Shown here: in pieces, positions 1 through 7,544 of the stretch
How positions within the stretch are numbered: position 1 is the first letter of the stretch
Layout of the letters: each line of letters begins with the position of its first letter
Assembly (NCBI RefSeq): GCF_000526795.1
Contig: NZ_JAGT01000001.1
Span: 1,263,001-1,327,000, forward strand
Source of the DNA: Ruminococcus flavefaciens AE3010
GTDB taxonomy: Bacteria; Bacillota; Clostridia; Oscillospirales; Ruminococcaceae
Reading direction: 5' to 3'
DNA: 64,000 nucleotides
The notes under the pieces: model-generated
The model's database searches: none
Seen by the model: only the letters and a program-made list of their open reading frames with translations
Told to the model about the DNA's origin: nothing
Position numbers and translations under genes: made by a program

Positions 1-57
1 GGCGATAAGCGCGTCGAAGAAATCATGGCAGTATTTGAAAAGCATCTGGGCGTATGA
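1..57 (+). CDS. C-terminal end of an unidentified protein (partial)
   Basis: An open frame enters from the left edge and stops with TGA at 55-57, giving the last 18 residues, which end in KHLGV. Too little is visible to name a family. The TGA overlaps an ATG at 54-56, the ATGA arrangement typical of translationally coupled genes. Confidence 0.55.
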   Translation, partial: GDKRVEEIMAVFEKHLGV

Positions 58-170
58 ACGCCGACCTTGGCACTATTTCAGCTATGTTTCCCCGTAGTGA
101 TAAGAGTATTGAACATATCCCCCGCTACTCGAAAGCACAGTATTTTGCAGGAAAACATCAAATCGAGTAA
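54..170 (+). CDS. Small ORF coupled to the preceding gene (38 aa)
   Basis: A 38-codon frame starts inside the stop of the upstream gene (ATGA overlap) and ends at TAA 168-170. The peptide is basic in its second half (RYSKAQ, GKHQIE) and has no signal peptide, membrane helix or motif that I recognise. The overlap argues that it may be translated. It could equally be the front of a decayed gene, because about 70 bases of unassigned DNA follow before the next ribosome site. Confidence 0.25.
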   Translation: MNADLGTISAMFPRSDKSIEHIPRYSKAQYFAGKHQIE

Positions 171-243
171 GTCGCGGCACGTTGAGTGCGTAGTTTTGAT
201 GTCAAGGAAAAACAGAACCCTTTAAATTCAGGAGACTGCAAAA

Positions 244-819
244 ATGAAATTCAGGATCAAACATGAATCAAAATTGTTCCATTACGGAATTATTGTCCCG
301 TGGATAGCTGCATTAACTGCAATTATCATATTCATAGCTTTAGGATTTACAATAGAAGATAAAACCGCGGCACTTGTCCTGTTATGTGTATTGATCCTTT
401 GCAGTATATCTGTTGTTATTTTCACCGTCTTGTTTATAATTCAAATGATATTCGGTACAACTATAACCGTTCAAAACGATCTTGTTGACATCAGAATACT
501 GTTCCGCCGCAAGCGATTATATTTTGATAACATCGTAAAAGCAAAATATACACATTATTATGATAATGAAAATGCTTCTGATGGTTCTGATATCTATACC
601 ATTGGTCCTCGCCTTCGTTCTAAGCTGATCTTTACACTGGACTCCGGTAAGCACCTGATCCTGAACGACAAAGCAACAGGATATAAGAGCAAACGAAATT
701 TATGGATAACAAATCCTGAAATTGATCCTGATGAAGATGTTAAGCTTTATCAGGCGTACAGGTGTTTCTGTTCTCTGTACAATAGATACAAAAATACAGA
801 TCATACAGGCAATGTCTGA
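244..819 (+). CDS. Membrane protein with PH-like soluble domain
   Basis: A 191-residue protein with two transmembrane segments at about residues 14-36 and 43-70, followed by a beta-rich soluble part of about 110 residues (hydrophobic/charged alternation, an RKRLYF stretch, conserved-looking WIT). This two-helix plus beta-domain layout resembles bacterial PH-domain (YdbS/bPH-like) membrane proteins, but that is a fold guess from hydropathy and not a motif match. The start is chosen from AGGAG at 231-235 and a 5-8 base gap. It sits 60 bases before an acyltransferase gene in the same direction. Confidence 0.6.
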   Translation: MKFRIKHESKLFHYGIIVPWIAALTAIIIFIALGFTIEDKTAALVLLCVLILCSISVVIFTVLFIIQMIFGTTITVQNDLVDIRILFRRKRLYFDNIVKAKYTHYYDNENASDGSDIYTIGPRLRSKLIFTLDSGKHLILNDKATGYKSKRNLWITNPEIDPDEDVKLYQAYRCFCSLYNRYKNTDHTGNV

Positions 820-879
820 AAAAGCTGTATAACTGACATCAGCAAAGCATAATTTTTCTATTTTTTAGGGGTGATTTTT

Positions 880-2016
880 TTGGCAAAGGAAAACAAAAAA
901 TTCATGCTTCTTTCTGCTATAGGAATTATCATGGTCATTGATGCCCACACATGGGGCGCTTTTGGAATTCTAACTAATTACTTCCCTTTCAATTCGTTTT
1001 TTATGCCAATGTTCGTGTTCATTTCGGGGTATTTTAACAAGATAGATCAGAATACAGATCTCAGTAAATATACAATAAAAAAATTCAAGACACTGATGTT
1101 ACCTTATTTTGGTATTTCTATTCCGGCTATTTTCATAGATTGGCTTTTAAAAATCTTTAAAACAGGTACTATTCCACCTTTATCATTTAATTACTTTTTA
1201 CGATCATGTGGAAAAGTTTTTACCAGCGGAATCATAAATGATATTGTTTCTCCAATGTGGTTTGTTCCCATGCTCTTCAGTGTTCAAATCATTTATGCTT
1301 TATTGAAAAAAGCGTTGTATAAACAATGGAACAGCAAAACAATCTTGATTTTTTTCCTCACACTGCATATTTATATTGTTTGGTATGTAAAAGAATATGG
1401 AGTAGCAACTTACAAACTTTTTCTTTTCAAAATCATATTTTTTATCCCTTTTATTGAATTGGGAATTATCTATCGCAATGTACTTGAAGAAAAGCTAAAA
1501 AAAATCTCTCCTATTTTACTGCTGTCTTGTTTGCTGCTCATCAATATGATAAGGACAATGATCCTGCCTTCTTCTTATGATATCGCTTTTAATAGTTTAT
1601 TTGAATTAAGCGGTTTTAGCAGTCCTTACCCTATAACCCCCATGATATCATCAATTATAGGCATTCTTTTCTGGCTGGAGATCATAGAAATGATAGGCTC
1701 GCCGCTTTACGGAAACCGAATTATAAATTATATTTCTGATAACACATTTTTTATCATGGGATTCCATATTATTATGTTTAATCTTCTTAACTGTATTCTT
1801 TTTATCATCAACAAGTTTATTGAGATCCCAGGATTTGATATTGAGACATTTCAAGGATCGAACTGGTATCGCTGGGAACATTTTCCTCAGTTCAGATACG
1901 CATACTTTTTAGTCGGACTATTCGGTTCATTAGCGCTTAAACAAATATATAACCGCTTCATAAAAAAGCCTGTTGCAGATCGCATGAAAGTGTCAGCCCC
2001 TGCAAAACAGTCTTGA
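880..2016 (+). CDS. Acyltransferase family 3 membrane protein
   Basis: About 378 residues of very hydrophobic protein with roughly ten predicted transmembrane helices. The N-terminal region has IIMVIDAH in the first helix, the position where acyltransferase-3 (OafA/NodX/fucose 4-O-acetylase-like) proteins carry their catalytic-region His, then MFVFISGYF in the second, also typical of the family. Such enzymes O-acetylate or O-acylate surface sugars at the membrane; the substrate here is unknown. A GTG at 871 lies inside the ribosome site AGGGGTG (867-873), so I prefer the TTG at 880, six bases downstream. The A+T-rich codon use differs from the next gene and may mark acquired DNA. The GNAT gene follows after 18 bases. 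Confidence 0.75.
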   Translation: MAKENKKFMLLSAIGIIMVIDAHTWGAFGILTNYFPFNSFFMPMFVFISGYFNKIDQNTDLSKYTIKKFKTLMLPYFGISIPAIFIDWLLKIFKTGTIPPLSFNYFLRSCGKVFTSGIINDIVSPMWFVPMLFSVQIIYALLKKALYKQWNSKTILIFFLTLHIYIVWYVKEYGVATYKLFLFKIIFFIPFIELGIIYRNVLEEKLKKISPILLLSCLLLINMIRTMILPSSYDIAFNSLFELSGFSSPYPITPMISSIIGILFWLEIIEMIGSPLYGNRIINYISDNTFFIMGFHIIMFNLLNCILFIINKFIEIPGFDIETFQGSNWYRWEHFPQFRYAYFLVGLFGSLALKQIYNRFIKKPVADRMKVSAPAKQS

Positions 2017-2034
2017 CCCCAAAGGAGCAAAATC

Positions 2035-2793
2035 ATGACAGAAGTACAGCTTCTCCCGCTGGAAGGATCAGACAGGGAGCAATTCATAAAGGACAATCAG
2101 GAAGCATTCCGCTTCGGTGCTACGGAAGAATTCGGACAGCGTGACGACCATTTCGAGGAGGACGGCGAGATAATCTCCCGTGATACTATTGAGCGCTCCA
2201 TAGACGAGGGAGCCGCTTACCGCATAATCCACGACGGCAAGCCTGTAGGCGGAGTTGTCATAAAGACCGAATACGACTTCGGAGACCTGGAGCTGCTGTT
2301 CGTATCCCCCTCTGTCCACAGCAAGGGCATTGGTCAGGCGGCATGGCAGGAAATTGAGAATATGCACCCGGAAGTCACTGTATGGGAGACAGTTACCCCA
2401 TATTTCGAGAAGCGCAATATCCACTTCTACGTTAACCGCTGCGGCTTCCATATCGTTGAATACTACAACGAGCACAACTGCGATCCCAATGAAAAAGACG
2501 GCGAGCTTGCTGAGATGTTCAGGTTCGAGAAAAAACTGCCTGTGACATCCGAGGCTCTGAAAGAGCAGATAAAGCGTATCACCTATTACGAGGAGCTCAT
2601 GGATACTGCCGAGAAGCTTCCAAAAGGCAGTGTCCAGTGTCAAAAAGCTCTTGCAGAGCTTGAAAAATACTATACAGGCAGCGCATGGAAACGTGATCTT
2701 GCTGCCGATGAAGCAGGACTTCTTCCTGCTGAGCTGAAACGGGGAGTTCTCTCCGAGGACGGCATTTACGACCTGCTTCAACCAGACAAATAA
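2035..2793 (+). CDS. GNAT acetyltransferase fused to a DUF4298 domain
   Basis: Residues 1 to about 165 form a GNAT N-acetyltransferase fold: ELLFVSPSVHSKGIGQAAW is the acetyl-CoA-binding region (usual Q/RxxGxG/A) and FYVNRCGF is the common C-terminal strand. Residues from about 172 to the end match my memory of DUF4298, a small helical domain usually encoded as its own protein, with the recognisable LEKYYTGSAWKRD and RGVLSEDGIYDLL signatures. Substrate unknown. Start from AAAGGAG at 2020-2026 and ATG at 2035. It is probably co-transcribed with the upstream acyltransferase. The fusion is uncommon in my experience and may indicate that the DUF4298 part works with the transferase. Confidence 0.8.
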   Translation: MTEVQLLPLEGSDREQFIKDNQEAFRFGATEEFGQRDDHFEEDGEIISRDTIERSIDEGAAYRIIHDGKPVGGVVIKTEYDFGDLELLFVSPSVHSKGIGQAAWQEIENMHPEVTVWETVTPYFEKRNIHFYVNRCGFHIVEYYNEHNCDPNEKDGELAEMFRFEKKLPVTSEALKEQIKRITYYEELMDTAEKLPKGSVQCQKALAELEKYYTGSAWKRDLAADEAGLLPAELKRGVLSEDGIYDLLQPDK

Positions 2794-2845
2794 AGCATAT
2801 TAACGTAAAAGCGTTATACTTATAATCAAGAAAAGAGGAATCACT

Positions 2846-3499
2846 ATGTCAAAAAATCACAACGAGATAATAAAATGCCCTGAGTGCGGTACTGAGGGTG
2901 ATTTTAAGGTATGGGAGAGCATCAATACCAAGGATGATCCCGAGCTCAAGGACCTTGTCAGAAGCGGTGAGCTCTTTATGTGGAAGTGTCCCAAATGCGG
3001 AAACAACTGCATAGTTTTCTACCCTACCTACTATCACCAGCCCGACGCCAAGGCTCTTATCCACTATATCCCCGACGCTCCCGCCATGGCAATAAGCTTT
3101 ATGAAGGAGCTCACCCATGACCCATACGACGAGAAGATCAAGCTTGAAAAGGGCTGCCGCAAGCGCGTAGTCACCGACATGAACAGCTTCCGCGAAAAGC
3201 TCCTTATCCTTGACCATGAATACGACGACAGAATTATCGAGCTCCAGAAGCTCTTCCTCATTGCAGAGCTAAAGAAGAGCGAACCCGACAAGATCATTGA
3301 ACAGGTCTACTTCAACAAGGAAAAGGACGGCACTGTCAATTTCGCCATAAAGCTTCAGGGAGAACAGTGGGGACGTGCTGAATTCAGCAGCGGCAACTAC
3401 AGCCATATCGCCAAGACCTTCAAGATAGCTCTTGCAGCAGACGATGAGGTCATCATTGACACTGACTGGGCGCTTGCGATCCTTGAAAAACAGATGTAA
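2846..3499 (+). CDS. CpXC domain-containing protein
   Basis: A 217-residue protein whose N-terminal 45 residues hold two CPxCG knuckles (CPECG near residue 11 and CPKCG near 50), the CpXC signature of a predicted zinc-binding family of unknown function. The remainder is a hydrophilic alpha/beta region with no signal peptide or membrane helix, so it is probably cytoplasmic. AGAGGAA lies ahead of the ATG at 2846, and a TATAAT at 2821-2826 could be a -10 element, although no good -35 pairs with it. Confidence 0.75.
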   Translation: MSKNHNEIIKCPECGTEGDFKVWESINTKDDPELKDLVRSGELFMWKCPKCGNNCIVFYPTYYHQPDAKALIHYIPDAPAMAISFMKELTHDPYDEKIKLEKGCRKRVVTDMNSFREKLLILDHEYDDRIIELQKLFLIAELKKSEPDKIIEQVYFNKEKDGTVNFAIKLQGEQWGRAEFSSGNYSHIAKTFKIALAADDEVIIDTDWALAILEKQM

Positions 3500-3560
3500 G
3501 GACGTTTTGTATATTTGCACAAAAATGTCATTCGATAAACGCGGATTTTATTAAAATCTC

Positions 3561-3589
3561 TTGATTTTTAATGGTTTATATGTTATAAT
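3561..3589 (+). promoter_or_regulatory. Sigma-A promoter of the truncated GGDEF gene
   Basis: TTGATT at 3561-3566 and TATAAT at 3584-3589 are separated by exactly 17 bases, about 34 bases before the short GGDEF frame. Its presence means that the amputated gene is probably still transcribed. Confidence 0.65.
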
Positions 3590-3622
3590 AATTATACTTA
3601 ATCATTACATCAAAGGAGCGTG

Positions 3623-3916
3623 ATGCCTATGATCAAAGATATACTTCCCATGAAGTGCCGCTTTTACAGAATGGGCGGCGACGAGTTCGAGATACTCTAT
3701 CCCAATGCTGCCTACTCCGATGTGGAGCTCACCATGCAGAAGCTCAAAGACGCCGTAGCAAAAAAGGGCTACAGTATCGCCATAGGCTTCGGTGAATACA
3801 AGAAGGGTATGGACTTCGACAATGTTTTCCGCGAGGTAGACGCTATGATGTACGAGGACAAGGCTCGCATGAAAGCTGCTGACCCTCAGCTGGTCAACGA
3901 GATACCGAATATATAA
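3623..3916 (+). CDS. Truncated GGDEF domain protein
   Basis: About 97 residues corresponding to only the second half of a diguanylate cyclase domain: FYRMGGDEFEIL carries the GGDEF active-site loop, followed by the AIGFGEY strand and a C-terminal helix ending MYEDKARMK. The first half, with the metal-binding Asp and the GHxxGD segment, is absent, so GTP condensation is not expected. AAGGAG at 3613-3618 serves ATG 3623 or ATG 3629; the GTG at 3620 is too close. It may be a decayed gene kept by a new promoter junction, or a small c-di-GMP-binding or decoy protein. Confidence 0.6.
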   Translation: MPMIKDILPMKCRFYRMGGDEFEILYPNAAYSDVELTMQKLKDAVAKKGYSIAIGFGEYKKGMDFDNVFREVDAMMYEDKARMKAADPQLVNEIPNI

Positions 3917-3920
3917 TGAA

Positions 3921-3953
3921 AACGCCCGAGTACTCTCGGGCGTTGTTTTATTT
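3921..3953 (+). terminator. Intrinsic terminator after the truncated GGDEF gene
   Basis: AACGCCCGAG pairs with CTCGGGCGTT across a short loop, followed by TTTTATTT. It overlaps the 3' end of the convergent anti-sigma gene. Confidence 0.75.
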
Positions 3954-4660
3954 AAGGTATTCTCCCCATTTGTCCTGTGCGGCTCTCATAAGCTCTTCTA
4001 TCTGGTCATGGTTTTCACTTATTATCTGCTTGGCTTTCTCATCGTTATCATGCACTTTATACCCACTTGGGTCAAATTCAACGGACTCGGTTATAGGTAT
4101 ACTGTAACCCGCGGAATCCGTTCTTATTACGGCCACATACTTGATATCACCTATAATTCTCGGAATTATCCTCAGTTCGATGTATTTTTTTTTCGTTATA
4201 ATTCCCTGATTTCCAAATATAAAGATCTCCTCTGAAAAATTCAAAATAATTCGGCATAACTACATTATAATAATATTTGCCGTCAGATTCCTGATAAAGC
4301 TTTCCGTCATCTGTATAGTATTCAGCCATACCGAATGCAAAATCCTTGTACGGAAAGAATTTCAGTTTGAGCCATGCCACATTTACAGCCGCTATGATTG
4401 CAAACAGGAATATCAGCACTCGTCTGTAAAGCTTTCCCTTTTTCAGCTTCTTCCCCACTTTTTTGAAGGTCTCCCTCTCTGTGGGAGCTTCCTTTGCTTT
4501 TATCTCGGGCACTGTCATGTTTTCGCACAGCAGTCGGCAGTCCTCGCATCCGCGGATATGCTCCTCAACTATGTCCTTGGTCTCCTCGCTGCAAATGTCC
4601 TCCTTGTACAGCGGCAGCAGGTCAACTATGACATTGCAGGGTATTTTTTTTCTCTGTCAT
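3948..4660 (-). pseudogene. Zinc-finger (ZAS/zf-HC2) anti-sigma factor, frameshifted at two poly-A tracts
   Basis: The ATG (4658-4660) overlaps the TGA of the ECF sigma gene, the usual coupled sigma/anti-sigma order. Read literally it stops after 11 codons. Removing one A from the 8-A tract (T run 4644-4651) opens a frame with the zf-HC2 fold start (CNVIVDLLPLYKED) and the HxxxCxxC zinc motif HIRGCEDC. That frame then runs through a membrane helix (LIFLFAIIAAVNVAWL) until a second slip at a 9-A tract (T run 4185-4193); removing one A there restores an extracytoplasmic domain to the stop at 3948. Both corrections together give about 236 residues. The role, by family, is binding the sigma factor until an envelope signal arrives. 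It could be genuinely broken, rescued by polymerase slippage, or a sequencing artefact. Confidence 0.8.
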
Positions 4661-5154
4661 AAAAGTCCCTCCTTTTTCAGAAGCTGTAAAAGCTTCTGCT
4701 TGGCTCGGTAATATGTCACGCCTGCCCAGTTCTCGCTTTTGCCGAACACCTTGGCGATGTCGGCAAATTTAAGCTCCGCGAAAACTCTCAGGGTAAATAC
4801 CTCGCGGTACGGCTCGTCAAGCTCGTGAAGAAGATGATGTATATGCAGGGCTGTATCCTTGTCCGCAAAGCAGGCTTCGATACTGACCTGAGAAGCAGGC
4901 TCGCTGACGGAATCAAGCGGCTGATTGCGGTTCTCAGCTTTTTTCAGATGATCGTACCAGAGGTTTCTTGCAATAGTATACAGCCATGTCTTTACGGAGC
5001 AGTCCCCCTTGAAGCTGTCGGCACTTGTCATGGCTTTCAGCATGGTGTCCTGCAAAATGTCCCTTGCAAGCTGCTCGCTGCGGCACATTCGCAGGATAAA
5101 GGCATAAAGATCGGAGCTGTATTTTTCGTATATCTCATGCAGTTCCTGCTTCAT
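4657..5154 (-). CDS. ECF-type RNA polymerase sigma factor
   Basis: A 165-residue sigma-70 family protein. Region 2 is visible as the N-terminal part (YAFILRMCRSEQLARDILQDTMLKA, then the WLYTIARNLWYDHLKK motif) and region 4 as the C-terminal helix-turn-helix (LDEPYREVFTLRVFAELKFADIAKVFGKSENWAGVTYYRAKQKL). The lack of regions 1 and 3 and the size fit the ECF group, which controls envelope or stress responses. GGGGGTGAG precedes ATG 5154. The next gene is its presumptive anti-sigma factor, overlapping by the ATGA arrangement. An ECF-like promoter upstream suggests autoregulation. Confidence 0.9.
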   Translation of the reverse strand: MKQELHEIYEKYSSDLYAFILRMCRSEQLARDILQDTMLKAMTSADSFKGDCSVKTWLYTIARNLWYDHLKKAENRNQPLDSVSEPASQVSIEACFADKDTALHIHHLLHELDEPYREVFTLRVFAELKFADIAKVFGKSENWAGVTYYRAKQKLLQLLKKEGLL

Positions 5155-5178
5155 CTTCTCACCCCCTTCACTTATATA

Positions 5179-5204
5179 GACGAATGACTTTATGTTTTAT
5201 TACA
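5179..5204 (-). promoter_or_regulatory. ECF-type autoregulatory promoter of the sigma gene
   Basis: On the minus strand TGTAAT (forward 5199-5204) and CGTC (forward 5179-5182, extended as CGTCTATA) are separated by 16 bases. This resembles the -35/-10 pairs used by Firmicute ECF sigma factors (TGwAAC-N16-CGTC). It lies 25 bases before the sigma start codon, as expected for an autoregulated ECF locus. Confidence 0.6.
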
Positions 5205-5217
5205 GGAAAATTCAAAA

Positions 5218-5374
5218 TAGTAGGGGCGGATATTTATCCGCCCGAAAGTGATCAGTGATCAGTGAATATTGATTTGTAAAGGGCGAGTGCCTCTCGCCCT
5301 TGCTAATATAATCGTAGCCTGCGGGCGGCGAAACGCCGCCCCTACAGTTTTAATTATGCATTATGAATTATGAA
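5218..5374. repeat. Cluster of short GC-rich palindromes
   Basis: Three small inverted repeats lie in a row between the sigma operon and the 3' end of ligA: TAGGGGCGGAT-ATTT-ATCCGCCC (5221-5243), GGGCGAG-CTCGCCC (5280-5299) and GGGCGGCGAAACGCCGCCC (5323-5341). They are followed by near-tandem ATTATGAATT units. The GGGGCGGATA palindrome recurs at about 14954, 28828 and 46801. Function unknown; REP-like elements or terminators are possible. Confidence 0.6.
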
Positions 5375-7330
5375 TTAAGCATTGGCAAGCGCCTGAAACT
5401 CCTCCTCGGTGATTATGGGCACGCCCAGCTCCTTGGCGGTCTTGTTCTTGGTGGAATTGGAGGTATTGTCGTTATTTATAAGGTAGTCCGTCTTTGAGGA
5501 CACCGAGCCTGCCGCCTTGCCGCCGTTCTGCTCGATGAAGGCTTTCAGCTCGTTGCGGTTCTTCCAGATATGGACAGAGCCCGTGATAACAAAGGTCTTG
5601 CCTGCAATGGCGGACTCGCTGTTTACTGTGGCTGCTTCTTCGATGTGGAGCTCCGCCAGCAGATCGTGGAACTCATTTAGGTTCTTCTCGTCGGCAAAGA
5701 ACTTCACATAGTCATTGGCAAGGACCTCGCCTATGCCGTCGATAGAGGTGAGCTCAGCGGCGGTGAGATGTTCAAGCTCCACGGCTGTAGGATACTGTGC
5801 GCAGATAAGCCTTGAAGCCTGTCTGCCGATATTGGGTATGCCCATAGCATAGAGAACTCGGCTCAGCTCCGTATTTCGTGAAGCTTCAACTGCGTCGGCA
5901 AGCTTCTGATAAGACTTCTCGCCGAAGCCCTCCAGTACAACTATCTTGAACTTGTAGTCGTCAAGGTGGTAGAAGTCGCGGAACTCGCGGACAAAGCCCT
6001 CTGAGACGAGAGTCTCTATTGTAGCAGTGGACATTCCCACGATGTTCATGGCATCACGCTGGACGAAATGCTCGAATTTGCCTATATGCTTGGCTGCACA
6101 TGCCTTATTGGGACAAACCAGTGTCTCCACGTCCTCGTCGGAGGTGCGCACCTCTGTGGGCTCTCCGCAGACAGGACAGACCGCAGGTATCTCCAGACTG
6201 CCCGAGCCTGTCTTGTTTTCAAGGACTTGCGGGATTATCATATTCGCCTTGAATATGGTCAGGGTATCGCCTATGCCGAGGCGGAGCTGCTTAACTATGC
6301 TGAGGTTGTGAACGGAAGCTCTCGACACCGTTGTTCCCTCAAGCTCCACAGGGTCAAATATAGCCACGGGATTGAGAAGTCCCGTGCGGCTTGCAGACCA
6401 CTCCACCTCGCGGAGAGTGGTATCCGCAGTCTCATCACGCCACTTGAACGCAATGCCGTTACGGGGCGCGTGAGAGGTCTCGCCCAGACTCAGACCGTAA
6501 GCCACGTCGTCATACATGAGCACCAGACCGTCCGAGGGGAACTCGTTATCGGCGATACTTTTCTCAAAGTCCGCAACTGCTCCCTCCACTGTATCAGAGG
6601 TCACTGTCAAGCCGTAAACGCGCTGAAATCCTTGTGTTTCAAGCCAGTCAAGACGGGCTGAGAAGGAGTTCTCCTCATAGCCCTCGGCAGACACAAGATT
6701 GAATGCAAAGAAATTGATATTTCTCTCCGCAGTCACACGGGAGTCCAGATTGCGAACTGTTCCCACGCAGAGATTACGGGGATTCTTGTACTTTGAGCCG
6801 TCGTCTATCTCAGCATTGACGCGCTCGAAATCCTTGTACTTCATCAGGGACTCGCCGCGGACAACAAGACGTCCCATAAAGGGTATACGTGCAGGGATAC
6901 CCTTGATATGGCGGGCATTTGCGGTTATGTCCTCCCCTATCTCGCCGTTTCCGCGTGTAACAGCCTGCTCCAGCTCACCATTGCTGTAGGTCAGCACCAG
7001 TGTAAGTCCGTCAAGCTTCCAGCTGAGGAAGCCCTTGTGCTCACCCAGCCAGCTTTTCAGCTCCTCGACGCTTTTGGTCTTGTCAAGGGACAGCATTTTT
7101 GTAGTGTGGCGTATCTTTTGCAGTCCCGAGGATACCTCATAGCCCACCTGCTGAGTACGGCTGCCGCTGAGGACAACTCCCGTCTTTTTTTCAAGAGCTT
7201 CAAGCTCGTCGTAGAGCTCATCGTACTGCTTGTCGGACATTATCTCCACACCCGTATTGTAGTATGCGTCCGCAGCCTTTGCAAGCAGCTCGTTGAGCTC
7301 CTTCATTCTGTTTATATCATTATTAGCCAT
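5375..7330 (-). CDS. ligA: NAD-dependent DNA ligase LigA
   Basis: Seals nicks in DNA using NAD+ in replication and repair. The order is normal: Ia region with YYNTG and YDELYDEL, adenylation domain with the catalytic Lys105 in SWKLDGL, OB-fold, a four-cysteine zinc finger (CPVCG then CPNKAC), helix-hairpin-helix region, and a C-terminal BRCT domain (KTFVITGSVHIWKNRNELKAFIEQNGG). At 651 residues it is close to the usual 660-680. ATG 7330 is preceded by AAGGAG. It appears to be a single-gene unit, transcribed away from the zinc-ribbon gene. Confidence 0.95.
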   Translation of the reverse strand: MANNDINRMKELNELLAKAADAYYNTGVEIMSDKQYDELYDELEALEKKTGVVLSGSRTQQVGYEVSSGLQKIRHTTKMLSLDKTKSVEELKSWLGEHKGFLSWKLDGLTLVLTYSNGELEQAVTRGNGEIGEDITANARHIKGIPARIPFMGRLVVRGESLMKYKDFERVNAEIDDGSKYKNPRNLCVGTVRNLDSRVTAERNINFFAFNLVSAEGYEENSFSARLDWLETQGFQRVYGLTVTSDTVEGAVADFEKSIADNEFPSDGLVLMYDDVAYGLSLGETSHAPRNGIAFKWRDETADTTLREVEWSASRTGLLNPVAIFDPVELEGTTVSRASVHNLSIVKQLRLGIGDTLTIFKANMIIPQVLENKTGSGSLEIPAVCPVCGEPTEVRTSDEDVETLVCPNKACAAKHIGKFEHFVQRDAMNIVGMSTATIETLVSEGFVREFRDFYHLDDYKFKIVVLEGFGEKSYQKLADAVEASRNTELSRVLYAMGIPNIGRQASRLICAQYPTAVELEHLTAAELTSIDGIGEVLANDYVKFFADEKNLNEFHDLLAELHIEEAATVNSESAIAGKTFVITGSVHIWKNRNELKAFIEQNGGKAAGSVSSKTDYLINNDNTSNSTKNKTAKELGVPIITEEEFQALANA

Positions 7331-7422
7331 AGTGAATACTCCTTAATAATAGTAATACTATTATAACACAAATGCAATGAAATTGCCATACCAAAAGATA
7401 AAAAGAGTTATGACTGCGGATA

Positions 7423-7451
7423 TTGACGAAATCAGGGGAATCTGGTATAAT
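7423..7451 (+). promoter_or_regulatory. Sigma-A promoter for the zinc-ribbon membrane protein
   Basis: TTGACG (7423-7428) and TATAAT (7446-7451) with a 17-base spacer. The leader then contains an imperfect hairpin AGCCGTCAGC / GCTGTCGGCT at about 7459-7486 before the ribosome site. Confidence 0.75.
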
Positions 7452-7544
7452 TGCTTTAAGCCGTCAGCCTTTTGTGCTGTCGGCTGATAAGACATATCAG
7501 CATATGTCATGGGGTATAATCAATTGAAAGGACAGGGATTCATT

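Noticed and set aside
2068..2781. Minus-strand open frame opposite the GNAT-DUF4298 gene
   Set aside because: The plus-strand protein has clear GNAT and DUF4298 motifs and a good ribosome site; the antisense frame has neither.
4322..4549. Separate 75-residue minus-strand gene
   Set aside because: It is an out-of-frame shadow of the frameshifted anti-sigma gene; the zinc-finger and membrane-helix reading is in another frame.
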